This document shows, one piece after another, positions 7,458-15,305 of a stretch of 64,000 bases of DNA. Each line of letters opens with the position of its first letter. Within the stretch, counting starts at the first letter, position 1. The position numbers and the translations under genes were made by a program. The notes below the pieces were generated by a model. It had not been told where the DNA came from and did not search any database. It saw only the letters and a program-made list of their open reading frames with translations. This DNA comes from a virus: positions 19,101-83,100 of the IMG/VR virus record IMGVR_UViG_3300021440_000017; one strand, 5' to 3'.

Positions 7458-7703
7458 TCAGGCCCAGAAAGTGCGGACTGCACGCGCGAACGCTGCGGCC
7501 GGCGTGCCGCCCTCTTCCCAGGACTTCCACTGCGCGCCGGTGCGCAAGCCGGCGTAGAACTTGCCTTCTTCCACGACGACGGACAGACGCGGCAGGCCCG
7601 GTGCGGACACCGTGATGTGACGACGGAACCGCCGGAAGCGCACGGGCACGGCCTCGCGGTTGAGGCTGATGACACGGGTGACGAGTTTGGACTTGGAAGC
7701 CAT
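7458..7703 (-). CDS. Small basic hypothetical protein (81 aa)
   Basis: I take MASKSKLVTRVISLNREAV as the start; a GTG seven codons upstream is an alternative and neither has a strong ribosome site. The protein is basic (RFRRFRRHITVS), beta-rich and ends with a short Trp-containing helix (AAFARAVRTFWA). It could be a small nucleic-acid-binding protein. The 88-base gap upstream shows no clear promoter. Confidence 0.65.
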   Translation of the reverse strand: MASKSKLVTRVISLNREAVPVRFRRFRRHITVSAPGLPRLSVVVEEGKFYAGLRTGAQWKSWEEGGTPAAAFARAVRTFWA

Positions 7704-7791
7704 GATGATCTTTCGTTTGGGCACTGTGGCCCGATGGTTGATATTGGTGAACGTACTAGCAGTTGGGTTCTCTGGTGGTGGGGCCTCCTAG

Positions 7792-8052
7792 TTAGACAAG
7801 GTGAACGTGCTTGCGCAACGCGCGCATGACCTGGGAGTAGCCGTGCTTGTCGAACACGTCACGAACGAACGAGTTCTCTTCAGCGGACACGAACATCGCG
7901 GGCCTGTCAGCATCGAGTGCAGCTTCCAGTGCCGACTCGTTGTCCACGGGCTCGCCGCACTCGATGCCGCAAGTCACGCAGTCGCTGCCGATCTGCTCCC
8001 ACACGGCGTAGCACACACGGCTCAGCCGGGCAATGACGGTGGCGTCGATCAT
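7792..8052 (-). CDS. Small cysteine-containing hypothetical protein (86 aa)
   Basis: Start at MIDATVIARLSRVCYAVW after GGAGG, forming ATGA with the upstream gene. The central CVTCGIECGEPVDN segment has three closely spaced Cys, with a fourth at residue 14, a plausible zinc-binding set. Helices flank this core. A zinc-knuckle regulator is possible; the function is not established. Confidence 0.7.
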   Translation of the reverse strand: MIDATVIARLSRVCYAVWEQIGSDCVTCGIECGEPVDNESALEAALDADRPAMFVSAEENSFVRDVFDKHGYSQVMRALRKHVHLV

Positions 8053-8324
8053 GATGCCTCCAGGGTCAGCGGGTAGCTCTTGCGCTCGCCGCCGAGGTCG
8101 ATGATGAAGCCCGAGAACTGCACGCGCGCGAGCTTCCGTGCTTTGCACGTGGGGCACCACGTGTAGGTACCGTTCTCCCAAAACGTGGGGCTCTCGGTAT
8201 CGCCGGGGATCACGTGGCCGTGTTCGGCGCAGGTGATGACTCCGGTGCCACGAGGTTGCGGGTCAGCGATGATGCCCGCACGAACGAGCTTCAGCACTTG
8301 TGAGGGACGGTAGACGGTTGTCAT
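8049..8324 (-). CDS. Small zinc-ribbon-like protein (91 aa)
   Basis: Started at MTTVYRPSQVLKLVRAG with GGGAAACCC upstream. Residues 28-60 contain C-AEHGH and, about 25 residues later, WCPTCKARK, which together look like a CH/CxxC zinc site. The last 25 residues form strands (RVQFSGFIIDLGGERKS). Many early phage proteins of this size are zinc-stabilised host-protein inhibitors, but this is only context. Confidence 0.7.
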   Translation of the reverse strand: MTTVYRPSQVLKLVRAGIIADPQPRGTGVITCAEHGHVIPGDTESPTFWENGTYTWCPTCKARKLARVQFSGFIIDLGGERKSYPLTLEAS

Positions 8325-8689
8325 TTGGGTTTCCCATTGGTGACCAGCGCTGCTAGCGCCAGTAGCTGCCAAATCCATACGGAGAATTCGGCGTTGAAGT
8401 ACGTGCAGGCCAGAGACACGGCGCACGCGACATTGGCGATTGCTGCTGCCCGTGCTCCGTACCACGGAGGCAGCACCACGAAGTACGTTGCGAGTTCCAT
8501 CGTGAAACTCGCCAACGCGCGACCCAACGTGAAGCCCTTGGAGTGCATGTACGCGAAGTCCAGCACGGTGAACAGCAGGGCTGTCACGAGGTACGCGGCT
8601 CTCGTGATTTCCGGGTCACCGAAGTGCCGGGCACGAGAGAAGAACCAGAGCCGAAGGTGGTCGGCTACCAGGGCGGTCACGAAGGTCAT
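8321..8689 (-). CDS. Polytopic membrane protein (122 aa)
   Basis: Four hydrophobic helices are visible at about residues 31-48, 58-75, 80-98 and 102-117, after an amphipathic N-terminus (MTFVTALVADHLRLWFF). The start forms ATGA with the upstream stop. The layout (four short helices, few charged residues between) could suit a holin-like or exclusion-type protein. It has no recognisable family motif and sits among early genes. Confidence 0.72.
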   Translation of the reverse strand: MTFVTALVADHLRLWFFSRARHFGDPEITRAAYLVTALLFTVLDFAYMHSKGFTLGRALASFTMELATYFVVLPPWYGARAAAIANVACAVSLACTYFNAEFSVWIWQLLALAALVTNGKPK

Positions 8690-9276
8690 GACAGCCACTC
8701 GATGCGGATGCGACGGCCCCGGAGCTTGCCGCGATGGCGCCGGTGAAACGCCTCGGCATCCCGCAGCGCCGTGAAGCGGAGTTCGCACCGGTTGTCGCGG
8801 CTGCGCACACGGAGCCCAGTGGCGACGAACTTGATTGCGTACGTCCAGACTTGGCGGTCTTCCACGTAGTCATCGTCGTCCCCGTCGTCGGGGTACCAGG
8901 GCTCGTCGTGCTCGCGCAACTCGTCGAGTTCGGCGGCCAGCGCGTCGTTGATCTCCCGGCGGCAGCCACGGCACCGGTAGTACACGGGTCCGGCCATGCC
9001 CTCGTCAGGGTCACGCATGGCGAACAGCGGCGTGTCGCCGGTGCCACACCGGTCGCAGCGCCCGATGAACGCGCCGCCGTCCATCGCGGCTTTCTCCGTG
9101 CGGTACCGCTCCAGGCACTCCGCGCACACGTCGAAGTATTCGGCACCGAACGAGTCGGTTTCGCCCTGGATGCGAGCCACCGCACGGCGGTCGTCGTGGT
9201 CATCACACACGGCGTCATCGGGCAGCCGGACATGCGCACCCGGCAGCGTGGAAACGGGTCCAGAAACGTGAGCCAC
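8686..9276 (-). CDS. Zinc-finger protein with three Cys clusters (197 aa)
   Basis: I start at a GTG (VAHVSGPVSTLP) because AGGAGG lies six bases before it; an upstream ATG has no ribosome site. Cys pairs occur as CDDH, CAECL, CDRCG and CRGCRR between residues about 25 and 110, enough for two zinc ribbons resembling treble-clef or HNH-type supports, but without the HNH catalytic residues. A very acidic stretch (DDGDDDDYVEDR) follows, then a basic C-terminus (RRHRGKLRGRRIRIEWL). Possibly nucleic-acid binding. Confidence 0.72.
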   Translation of the reverse strand: MAHVSGPVSTLPGAHVRLPDDAVCDDHDDRRAVARIQGETDSFGAEYFDVCAECLERYRTEKAAMDGGAFIGRCDRCGTGDTPLFAMRDPDEGMAGPVYYRCRGCRREINDALAAELDELREHDEPWYPDDGDDDDYVEDRQVWTYAIKFVATGLRVRSRDNRCELRFTALRDAEAFHRRHRGKLRGRRIRIEWLS

Positions 9277-9289
9277 AATGGGCCTCCTT

Positions 9290-9424
9290 TCAGCGTCGGA
9301 AGAAGATGGTGACGAACGTCGTGGTGTCGTGCTGCACACGGCACGCCTCGACGACGAAAAACGAGAACCGGAGCGGTATGCAGCACAACGCCCGGGTGAA
9401 CAGCGAGTCGCGGCGCGCGATCAC
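9290..9424 (-). CDS. Tiny hypothetical protein (44 aa)
   Basis: A 44-residue frame beginning with GTG that overlaps the upstream stop as GTGA. It reads VIARRDSLFTRALCCIPL, then a hydrophobic FSFFVVEA segment, then a Thr-rich tail. Its stop is immediately followed by the ribosome site of the next gene, and it fills an otherwise empty 135-base gap in a region with no other spacing this large. Support is positional only, so treat with caution. Confidence 0.45.
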   Translation of the reverse strand: MIARRDSLFTRALCCIPLRFSFFVVEACRVQHDTTTFVTIFFRR

Positions 9425-9783
9425 GATGCGGCCTCCTGCGGAATCACGAACCGCAACATGATGCTGCCCGTGTACAGAACTTCGATGCGCACGGCCACGT
9501 GCTTGCCGAGCCCGAGGTTGCGGTGGTACTCGGCGTCGCCAGCCAGATGCTTGCCCATGCCGTGCTTGCTCTGGTACCAACGAAACCGCTGGGCCACCTT
9601 GGTGTTCAGCATCGCCAGCAGCGGCTCGAAGTCTTCGACCCGGAGCTTCGAGCCCCACACGCGGTAGCTGATTTCCGTGGCCGATGCCGTCTTGTTCGAC
9701 AACGGCAGCCCGAAGTCAGCGGCGTGCTTCTCGACCACGTGGGCCATGCGCTTGATCGTCGTCAGCGAAACTTCGTCAGTCAT
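9421..9783 (-). CDS. Hypothetical protein (120 aa)
   Basis: Starts MTDEVSLTTIKRMAHVVEKH after GGAGGGCAC, overlapping the upstream stop as ATGA. The first two thirds are helical; the C-terminal third reads as an antiparallel sheet (HVAVRIEVLYTGSIMLRFVI). Family unknown. The compact alpha-plus-beta layout suggests a single folded domain. Confidence 0.73.
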   Translation of the reverse strand: MTDEVSLTTIKRMAHVVEKHAADFGLPLSNKTASATEISYRVWGSKLRVEDFEPLLAMLNTKVAQRFRWYQSKHGMGKHLAGDAEYHRNLGLGKHVAVRIEVLYTGSIMLRFVIPQEAAS

Positions 9784-10454
9784 GTGCCCTCCGGCAATTT
9801 CATGGACTTGACCACGGCAGCGAATGCCTGTGGCGCGGTAGCAGCAGAGAAGTACCCGTCATCGGCCATGCGGTACACGACTCCAGGCACCTCGTTGTAC
9901 ACGTGAATGACGCCGACCGACTCACCGCCCGGCGCGTACACCACGTACGCGGTACCCGCATGCGGCGTGCCCGAGCCAATCGGAAACCGCTCTTGCACGC
10001 GAAGTTCCACTGAAGTGCCCCGGTGTTGCACCACCGCCTTCTTCTCGGTGACGATGCACGGGGAGCCCGAAGTTCGCGCCGCGTCGAATGCCGTGGCCCT
10101 TTCGGTCATCGCCGCGAAGTCTGCGTGCTCGGCCACGATGGCCGCACGCCACTGCCCGTGATTCCCGTTCGCGTGCGCCACGCGCAGCCGCTTCAGCAGA
10201 CGATGGTCAGCCAGGGTGTCGGTGTCGCCCCTGATGCGTGCAGCACGCGAGTACCAGCCTTCGCGGTACCTCATCACACGCTCGGAACCGGACAGCCTGT
10301 CGATGCCACCGTCAGGGTACAGCACTGCGATGTTCGTGTCCGACACGTACACCACGGCTTCGTCATCAGGCCGTCCGTCGTGGAACAGCAAGTCCGCTTT
10401 CAGCCAGTTGCGGCTCAGCAGGCTGCGATTCGCAAGTTGTTGTTCTTGGTTCAT
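9780..10454 (-). CDS. Hypothetical protein (224 aa)
   Basis: The ATG giving MNQEQQLANRSLLSRNWL follows GCGGAGG; the open frame continues upstream through the preceding gene and was trimmed. The N-terminal part contains strands (EAVVYVSDTNIAVLYPDGG), the middle is Arg-rich and helical, and the C-terminus is beta-rich (AYVVYAPGGESVGVIHVY) ending in a helix. No catalytic motif found. Early leftward gene by position. Confidence 0.74.
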   Translation of the reverse strand: MNQEQQLANRSLLSRNWLKADLLFHDGRPDDEAVVYVSDTNIAVLYPDGGIDRLSGSERVMRYREGWYSRAARIRGDTDTLADHRLLKRLRVAHANGNHGQWRAAIVAEHADFAAMTERATAFDAARTSGSPCIVTEKKAVVQHRGTSVELRVQERFPIGSGTPHAGTAYVVYAPGGESVGVIHVYNEVPGVVYRMADDGYFSAATAPQAFAAVVKSMKLPEGT

Positions 10455-10465
10455 GTTGCCTCCGC

Positions 10466-10843
10466 TCAGAACAAATGGTGCGCGAGCTTGGCGAATGCGA
10501 CGTTCGCCCTGGACGCATAATCGTGAACATACGAGCCGGGTGCGACGCACGCGCGCGCAATGTAATAGGTGCCTCGGCGCGCTTGCTTCTCGAAGACTTC
10601 GACACGGCAGCGGCCCACGCTGGCAATGCCGATCCGCTTCAAGTTCAGGCCCTTCGTAGCGTCGTCGAACTTGAACTTCACGTTCTTCACGATTCCACGA
10701 CACCGAACAGCACGCACCACGGTGCCCGTCCAGTATTGGGTGCCTTCCAGCGCCGGCAGATCGCGCACAGCGTTGGCCTCTGCCAGATCGCACAGCGCAG
10801 TGTGATGGCCCTGAATCACGCTTCCACAGTCATAGCACTTCAT
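10466..10843 (-). CDS. Hypothetical protein with N-terminal Cys/His motif; first gene of the left operon (125 aa)
   Basis: Begins MKCYDCGSVIQGHHTALC, a CxxC-HH-C arrangement that looks like a small zinc knuckle, followed by a basic beta-rich domain (GIVKNVKFKFDDATKG, RVEVFEKQARRGTYYIAR). It is directly downstream of the strong leftward promoter near 10.92 kb with ribosome site GGAAGGACAATC, so it should be the first early protein made from this unit. A role in host takeover is plausible but unproven. Confidence 0.75.
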   Translation of the reverse strand: MKCYDCGSVIQGHHTALCDLAEANAVRDLPALEGTQYWTGTVVRAVRCRGIVKNVKFKFDDATKGLNLKRIGIASVGRCRVEVFEKQARRGTYYIARACVAPGSYVHDYASRANVAFAKLAHHLF

Positions 10844-10914
10844 GATTGTCCTTCCGTTGAAATTTCCAAGTTGGTTTCCGGTGCGGTTTTCAGCGTTGAC
10901 CTACCGTTGACCAC

Positions 10915-10943
10915 ATTTTACCAGAAAAAACCGGGGTCGGCAA
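10915..10943 (-). promoter_or_regulatory. Strong leftward sigma70-like promoter
   Basis: On the minus strand TTGCCG and TAAAAT are separated by exactly 17 bases, a near-consensus host sigma70 promoter, with a T-run in the spacer. Transcripts would begin about 65 bases ahead of the 125-aa gene and run leftward. The leader resembles that of the promoter near 5.86 kb. Of all promoter candidates in the window this is the most convincing. Confidence 0.72.
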
Positions 10944-11148
10944 GTGGCAAACCGCACGTTTTTCGACCGTACGCGAGCGAACTTGGAAATTCCACACGGT
11001 GGGCCACCTACGTGAACCACCGGATTTTCCGCGTCCCCGTGTTTCCGTACGGCAAGCGCCAGCGGCGTCTCCGGCGGCCCACGGTGGCCGGTGATTGCCG
11101 TGCCAATGTCGCCTGTTGGCACCCCGTTTTTCACCCCGTTTTGTGGAC

Positions 11149-11160
11149 CGTAATTTCACG
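11149..11160 (+). promoter_or_regulatory. CGTAATTTCACG element ahead of the capsid operon
   Basis: One of four intergenic copies of a TAATTTCA core found upstream of rightward units (near 11.15, 29.72, 39.44 and 48.52 kb). Here it is about 80 bases before the first capsid-region gene. None of the four has a conserved -35 box at the usual distance, so a phage-modified or phage-encoded sigma factor reading an extended -10-like late promoter is a reasonable hypothesis. Confidence 0.4.
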
Positions 11161-11237
11161 TCGGACAACGGTGGCGGATGCCGCACACGGAACCCGTACC
11201 CAAGTCTTGATCCCTCAACCATGCAAGGAGTTCAACG

Positions 11238-12902
11238 ATGACCCGGAAAGCGATTCTCCAACGGGCTCACGTCTTGAACGCTGCCAGCTTGCAGGCCGCC
11301 GCAGCCATGGCTGTCGTGGCGACGACGGAAGCGCAACCTCCGAAGGCGGAAACCGCAAGTTTCAAGTGCGGTGACTGCTCGACGATCTTCGCTTCCAACG
11401 CCGACACCCAGCCGTTCTGCGTGTCCTGCGGTTCGCAACACGTGAAAGCGGAGGCCAGCGATGGTCTGCCGCCGGAAACCCTCCCCGGGGATTCCGAGCT
11501 TTCGGCTTACGTGTGTGCGTCGTGCGGCATCTACAACGTGCTGGCTTCCGTTCACGTGAAGGAACTGGAAACGCATGCTCACTGTGTCGCTTGCGGCACG
11601 GCGCATGCCTTCAACCTCACGGCAGAAGCCGACGACGATGCCCAGCAGCAGCAAGACGACGAGCAAGGTGCCGACGACGGCGCCGGTGCCCAGCAGCAGC
11701 AAGAAGCGACAACGGTGGACCCGGCAGCAGCGGCAGCAGCCGCCAAGGCCGCGGAAACCAAGCCGGCGTCTCCGGTGGAAGCCGGCGGCGGGCTCGCCAA
11801 CTTCGGCGACAAGAAGGCTCCGCCGATCACCGCCACCGAAGACCTGAACGAACCCATCGACGAGAAGGTGGAACGTGGCCTGGACGGCGGCATCGCCGGC
11901 GAGCAGACCGCTTCGGGACCCGCGTGCGCAGCCGACCAGCAAGGTCAGCAACAGGGCCAACAGCAAGGCCAACAAGCCAGCGACCAGCAACAACAAGACC
12001 CGGGCACGGACGTGGAAACCGTTCCGCTGGCCGACGACGAGTTGCTGCAGGACAACGGCGGACAACAGCAACAAGACCAGGGCCAAGCCGTGGAAATGTC
12101 GCTGCTGGCGGCCGCGCTGCAAGCCGACCCCAAGGCGAAGCTCTCGCTGGTGCACGCCGGCACGCGCATCCTCGCGCTCGTCAACGACCTGCATGTGGCG
12201 ACACTGCAACAGGACGCTGTGGCCGAGTTCGCCGGCGTGTTCGACAAGGCACCGTTCGCGCAGTCGATCCTGCACGCGGCAGCCGACAAGGGCGTGCTCG
12301 CGGCGCTGCACGACTACGGCTTCACCATGAAGAAGCTGGTCATCCCGCTGACGGCATCGGTGAGCGCACTCGTGCGCGCCGGCGTCGCGGAGAAGACGAA
12401 ATCGCTGGAGGCGGTGACCGCTTCGCTGGCGGAAGACCTGAAGCAGTCCCTGTCCATCGCGGCGGTCGGTCTGAACAAGGGCTTCTGGAAGTCGAAGAGC
12501 AACCCGCTGAAGGCAGCGATGGCGCAGACCCTGGCGAATCTCGGCGTCGGCAACCCCAACCGGGTGGTCGCGTCGGTGTTCGCGTCGGCGGGAGACCAGT
12601 ACATCAAGCTGCTGCTCGCCACTGCGCTCGAACTGTCGCAGAAGCCTGTCGAAGTCCGCAACGAAATCGCGACGACCCTCGGGGACATCGCGGTGCAAGC
12701 GGAAGCAGGACCTGACGACGAGGAAGACGAGGACAACGACGGCGATCACGAGTTCCGTGCATCGGCGGCGACGTTCGACGTTCCGGCCACGCCGCTCAAG
12801 GCCCCTGTCACCGCTTCGACGGATCGTTCCCCTGCCAAGGTCACCAGCATTCGCGCGATCCGCGCGAGCGTCGGTGGTCCCCTCTTCACCAAGCGCGCCT
12901 GA
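11238..12902 (+). CDS. Putative head-associated protein with two zinc ribbons and Gln/Asp-rich linker (554 aa)
   Basis: Start follows AAGGAG. Residues about 42-70 (FKCGDCSTIF ... FCVSCGSQHV) and 91-125 (YVCASCGIYNV ... HCVACGTAHAF) form two CxxC/CxxC zinc ribbons. A long low-complexity linker (about 130-290) is rich in Gln, Asp, Ala and Gly. The C-terminal 240 residues are helical (LVHAGTRILALVNDL; KSNPLKAAMAQTLANLG) and end VRASVGG-type basic. Its place directly before the decoration and capsid genes suggests a virion, scaffold or prohead-core protein. Similar zinc-ribbon proteins precede the capsid gene in some large myoviruses, as far as I recall. Confidence 0.65.
   Translation: MTRKAILQRAHVLNAASLQAAAAMAVVATTEAQPPKAETASFKCGDCSTIFASNADTQPFCVSCGSQHVKAEASDGLPPETLPGDSELSAYVCASCGIYNVLASVHVKELETHAHCVACGTAHAFNLTAEADDDAQQQQDDEQGADDGAGAQQQQEATTVDPAAAAAAAKAAETKPASPVEAGGGLANFGDKKAPPITATEDLNEPIDEKVERGLDGGIAGEQTASGPACAADQQGQQQGQQQGQQASDQQQQDPGTDVETVPLADDELLQDNGGQQQQDQGQAVEMSLLAAALQADPKAKLSLVHAGTRILALVNDLHVATLQQDAVAEFAGVFDKAPFAQSILHAAADKGVLAALHDYGFTMKKLVIPLTASVSALVRAGVAEKTKSLEAVTASLAEDLKQSLSIAAVGLNKGFWKSKSNPLKAAMAQTLANLGVGNPNRVVASVFASAGDQYIKLLLATALELSQKPVEVRNEIATTLGDIAVQAEAGPDDEEDEDNDGDHEFRASAATFDVPATPLKAPVTASTDRSPAKVTSIRAIRASVGGPLFTKRA
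11938..11995 (+). repeat. Gln-codon-rich direct repeat
   Basis: An in-frame run of short imperfect repeats (units such as CAAGGTCAGCAA / CAGGGCCAACAG / CAAGGCCAACAA) encodes QQGQQQGQQQGQQ in the linker of the head-associated protein. Such arrays change length by slippage, so linker length may vary between relatives. Confidence 0.6.
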
Positions 12903-12918
12903 GCGCCAAGGAGCAACC

Positions 12919-13614
12919 ATGCTGCTGTTTCCCAACACACGTCACGACGGCTCGTACGAGCGTCCCCTCGCCGCCGGCGTCGTCATCGAAGCCGAAGGCC
13001 AAGCGCTGATCGGCGTGTACACGGCCGGTGTCTTCGGCGTCAAGCCGAGCACCGGCGCCGCGAACGAAGTGTTCGCCGGCGTGAGCCTGAGCCGTCCGAT
13101 CTCGCCGACGCACATGCCCGTGGTCGAACGTCTGACGGTGCCGGCTTCCGGCGTCGTCGCACTGAAGGCCGCCCCCGTGGCCGGCTCGGCGCGCATCGCC
13201 AACGCCGCGTCCAACGCGGTGTTCACGCAAGTCGCGGGCGCCCCGGCAGCCGCGACCGAAGTGAAGGTGGACGCCACCGCATCGCTGACCTTCCAGGCCG
13301 CCATCGCCGGCACCGTGGTCATCGCCACGTACCTGCGTGACCTGACCGTCGCGCAATCCCTGATGGTGCAAGGCAACCAGGACATCGGCGGACCGGCCGG
13401 CGCGTACTTCGGCCAAGTCGGCCTGATCGTGCGCGGCGACGTGTACACCGACCAGTTCGACACCACGGCCGACTGGTCCAACCCCGTCGATCTGCGCCTG
13501 GGTGCGAACGGCAAGTTCACCATCGGCGGAACCGGCACCAAGGTGCCCGGCTACGTGCTCGCCACCCCGGTGGAAGGTGCCGCATTCCTGGGCATCCACA
13601 TCAACGCCGCCTGA
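12919..13614 (+). CDS. Putative capsid decoration protein (231 aa)
   Basis: Start ATG follows AAGGAG. The protein is almost all beta strand, rich in Ala, Gly, Val and Thr, with no charged active-site-like cluster; typical pieces are VERLTVPASGVVALKAA and GTVVIATYLRDLTVAQ. It lies between the zinc-ribbon protein and the major capsid protein. Position and composition fit a head decoration or cement protein; direct homology cannot be shown here. Confidence 0.6.
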   Translation: MLLFPNTRHDGSYERPLAAGVVIEAEGQALIGVYTAGVFGVKPSTGAANEVFAGVSLSRPISPTHMPVVERLTVPASGVVALKAAPVAGSARIANAASNAVFTQVAGAPAAATEVKVDATASLTFQAAIAGTVVIATYLRDLTVAQSLMVQGNQDIGGPAGAYFGQVGLIVRGDVYTDQFDTTADWSNPVDLRLGANGKFTIGGTGTKVPGYVLATPVEGAAFLGIHINAA

Positions 13615-13646
13615 TCGTCGGTCACACCCTCCAAGGAGATTTCAAC

Positions 13647-14732
13647 ATGAAGCACAGCATCAAGGGTCTGACATTCAGCACCCCCGTCGTGGCGGCAACC
13701 GCCCTCAACCGTGGTCGCGGCTCCGAACGCTTCGTCGCCAGCAACGGCGATCTGAACGCGAGCAGCAAGAAGGACCTGCTGCAACAAGCGGCGGCGTTCC
13801 TGACGCTCGCGTCGCAGACCGGCGCGGTGCCCGAAGCCGAAGCCGTGTCGGCCGAAGCGCTCGCCAAGGCGCACAAGCAGATGATGACGGCGGCGACGCA
13901 AGACCCCACCGCGCACAAGGAGCTCGGCGAGGTCATGGCCGACGAACTGTACCAGGCAGCCAACCGCGAAGGTTTCGCGCGGCGCTTCCTGGCGAAGCAG
14001 ACGCTCGGCCAGGGCCAGACCCCGCGTGTCCACATGCGCATGAAGAACGTCACGGCGGCCATCAGCACGAGCGCGACGCAGACGCACACGCAACTCGTCC
14101 GCGACAACCTGTACACGCCCCCGGAGTTCTACAACCAGACCCGGCCGTTCGTCGAGATGAAGGACATCGTCACGGCGACCGGCGACGTGCTGGAAGAGAA
14201 GTTCGTCGAAGCGACCGAGGGCATGGGCGTCCAGGAAGACCGCACGTGGCGGAACCTGTGTCTCCAGACCGTCGGCATCGACAACGACCCGGTGACGTTC
14301 TTCGGCTCGATGACCGCCAGCGGCCTGATGAACCTGCGCAACCAGGTGTCGCGCTGGAACCTGCCGGTGGCCTACTGGCTGGTCGCCAACGACATCTGGA
14401 ACGACATCGTGGGCGATTCCAGCTTCCAGCAGGTGATCGACCCGGTGTCCAAGCACGAACTGCTGCTGACGGGCCAACTCGGCGTGATCTACGGCATGAC
14501 CGTGATCTCCGACGCCTACCGTCACCCGCAGCACCGCGTGATCGACCAGGGCGAAATGTGGTGCATCGCCGATGCCGTCAACCACGGCATGATGACGGAT
14601 CGCGGCGGCATCGAGTCGAGCCCGATCGACGTGTCCATCGAAGGCATCCCCGGCCGTGGCTGGCACATGGTGGCGCTGCTGTCCATGGTCGTCGCCAACT
14701 CGCGCTCGGTCGTGCGCGGTCGTCGCGTCTGA
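13647..14732 (+). CDS. Major capsid protein
   Basis: A 361-residue protein with an AAGGAG site ideal for high expression. It begins with a helical N-terminus (about 1-110) that may be a scaffold-like delta domain, then a long HK97-like alpha/beta region: an extended arm (NVTAAISTSATQTHTQL), a spine-helix-like segment and strands ending IPGRGWHMVALLSM and VVRGRRV. The 'GQLGVIYGMTVISDAYRHPQ' segment resembles the P-domain region of large-myovirus capsid proteins. Location between decoration and neck/tail genes agrees. No prohead protease gene is adjacent. Confidence 0.85.
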   Translation: MKHSIKGLTFSTPVVAATALNRGRGSERFVASNGDLNASSKKDLLQQAAAFLTLASQTGAVPEAEAVSAEALAKAHKQMMTAATQDPTAHKELGEVMADELYQAANREGFARRFLAKQTLGQGQTPRVHMRMKNVTAAISTSATQTHTQLVRDNLYTPPEFYNQTRPFVEMKDIVTATGDVLEEKFVEATEGMGVQEDRTWRNLCLQTVGIDNDPVTFFGSMTASGLMNLRNQVSRWNLPVAYWLVANDIWNDIVGDSSFQQVIDPVSKHELLLTGQLGVIYGMTVISDAYRHPQHRVIDQGEMWCIADAVNHGMMTDRGGIESSPIDVSIEGIPGRGWHMVALLSMVVANSRSVVRGRRV

Positions 14733-14740
14733 TCTCCAGG

Positions 14741-14758
14741 GTGGGGACTAGTCCCCAC
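14741..14758. other. Perfect 18-base palindrome after the capsid gene
   Basis: GTGGGGACTAGTCCCCAC is fully self-complementary and lies eight bases after the capsid stop codon, without a following T-run. As RNA it would form a strong 3' hairpin, useful for protecting the capsid message or marking a processing site. It could equally be a protein-binding site, since it is a perfect dyad. Confidence 0.55.
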
Positions 14759-14784
14759 TCGCTCAACCCTCACAGGAGAAACAG

Positions 14785-15273
14785 ATGAAGACGACGTACT
14801 TCAAGTCGAAGGAAATGGTGATCGCGGCGTGCGCGCTGCTTCGCCAAGGTCAGCACGCCAAGGCCGGCGCCGCGCTGATGAAGGCCAGCCAGATGCCGGA
14901 CTTCGAGGACATGGTCGAGGACATGAACGACCAGCAGCAGCAAGCGCAGCAAGCCGCTGCCGAAGCTGCGGCCGCCGCCAAGAAGGGCGACCCGAAGGAG
15001 AAGCAGGTGTCCGCGCTGGCGTCCATCGTCGAAGGCATGGCCGACGGCGTGAACGACATCGGCATCGACGACCTGCTGGAAGACCTGGACTACGAGCCGG
15101 GCGACGAGCCGCCGGAGCAGGAAGAAGTCGGCGTGGACGCGCCAGGGAACCCCGGTTCCGTGAACGTCGATGTCGATGACGACCGTCCGGAAACGGCATC
15201 GCTGTCGCCGGCGCGTCAGCGGCTGATGCGCGCGCAGGCGAACCTCCAGGTGCTGACGAAGCGCGGCAAGTAA
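14785..15273 (+). CDS. Acidic hypothetical head-region protein (162 aa)
   Basis: Starts after ACAGGAG. The N-terminal 45 residues are helical (SKEMVIAACALLRQGQHAKAG), followed by a Gln/Ala-rich coiled segment, an acidic middle (GIDDLLEDLDYEPGDEPPEQ) and a basic helical C-terminus (ARQRLMRAQANLQVLTKR). The composition, acidic with a basic end helix, resembles scaffold- or core-type proteins. It is the last gene before a strong terminator. Function inferred only from position. Confidence 0.6.
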   Translation: MKTTYFKSKEMVIAACALLRQGQHAKAGAALMKASQMPDFEDMVEDMNDQQQQAQQAAAEAAAAAKKGDPKEKQVSALASIVEGMADGVNDIGIDDLLEDLDYEPGDEPPEQEEVGVDAPGNPGSVNVDVDDDRPETASLSPARQRLMRAQANLQVLTKRGK

Positions 15274-15305
15274 GCGCCTGCTGCGCCGCTCGTGGCTGCT
15301 TCGAG

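Larger units (their letters stand above)
10844..11237. other. Divergent intergenic control region
   Basis: A 394-base gap between the leftward early block and the rightward structural block. It holds the leftward promoter and leader, then a tract with no plausible coding frame. A 14-base piece (10974-10987, CGAGCGAACTTGGA) repeats, in the opposite orientation, part of the leader of the 5.86-kb promoter. A short direct repeat of CACCCCGTTTT occurs near 11125-11140, just before a CGTAATTTCACG element. No tRNA-like cloverleaf seen. Confidence 0.65.

Noticed and set aside
11221-11240. ATG at 11221 as start of the zinc-ribbon protein
   Set aside because: It is in another frame and reaches a TGA after six codons; the AAGGAG that follows serves the ATG at 11238.
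12757-12918. Upstream extension of the decoration-protein frame
   Set aside because: It overlaps the zinc-ribbon protein's end and is Arg/Pro/Ser-rich; the ATG at 12919 has AAGGAG.
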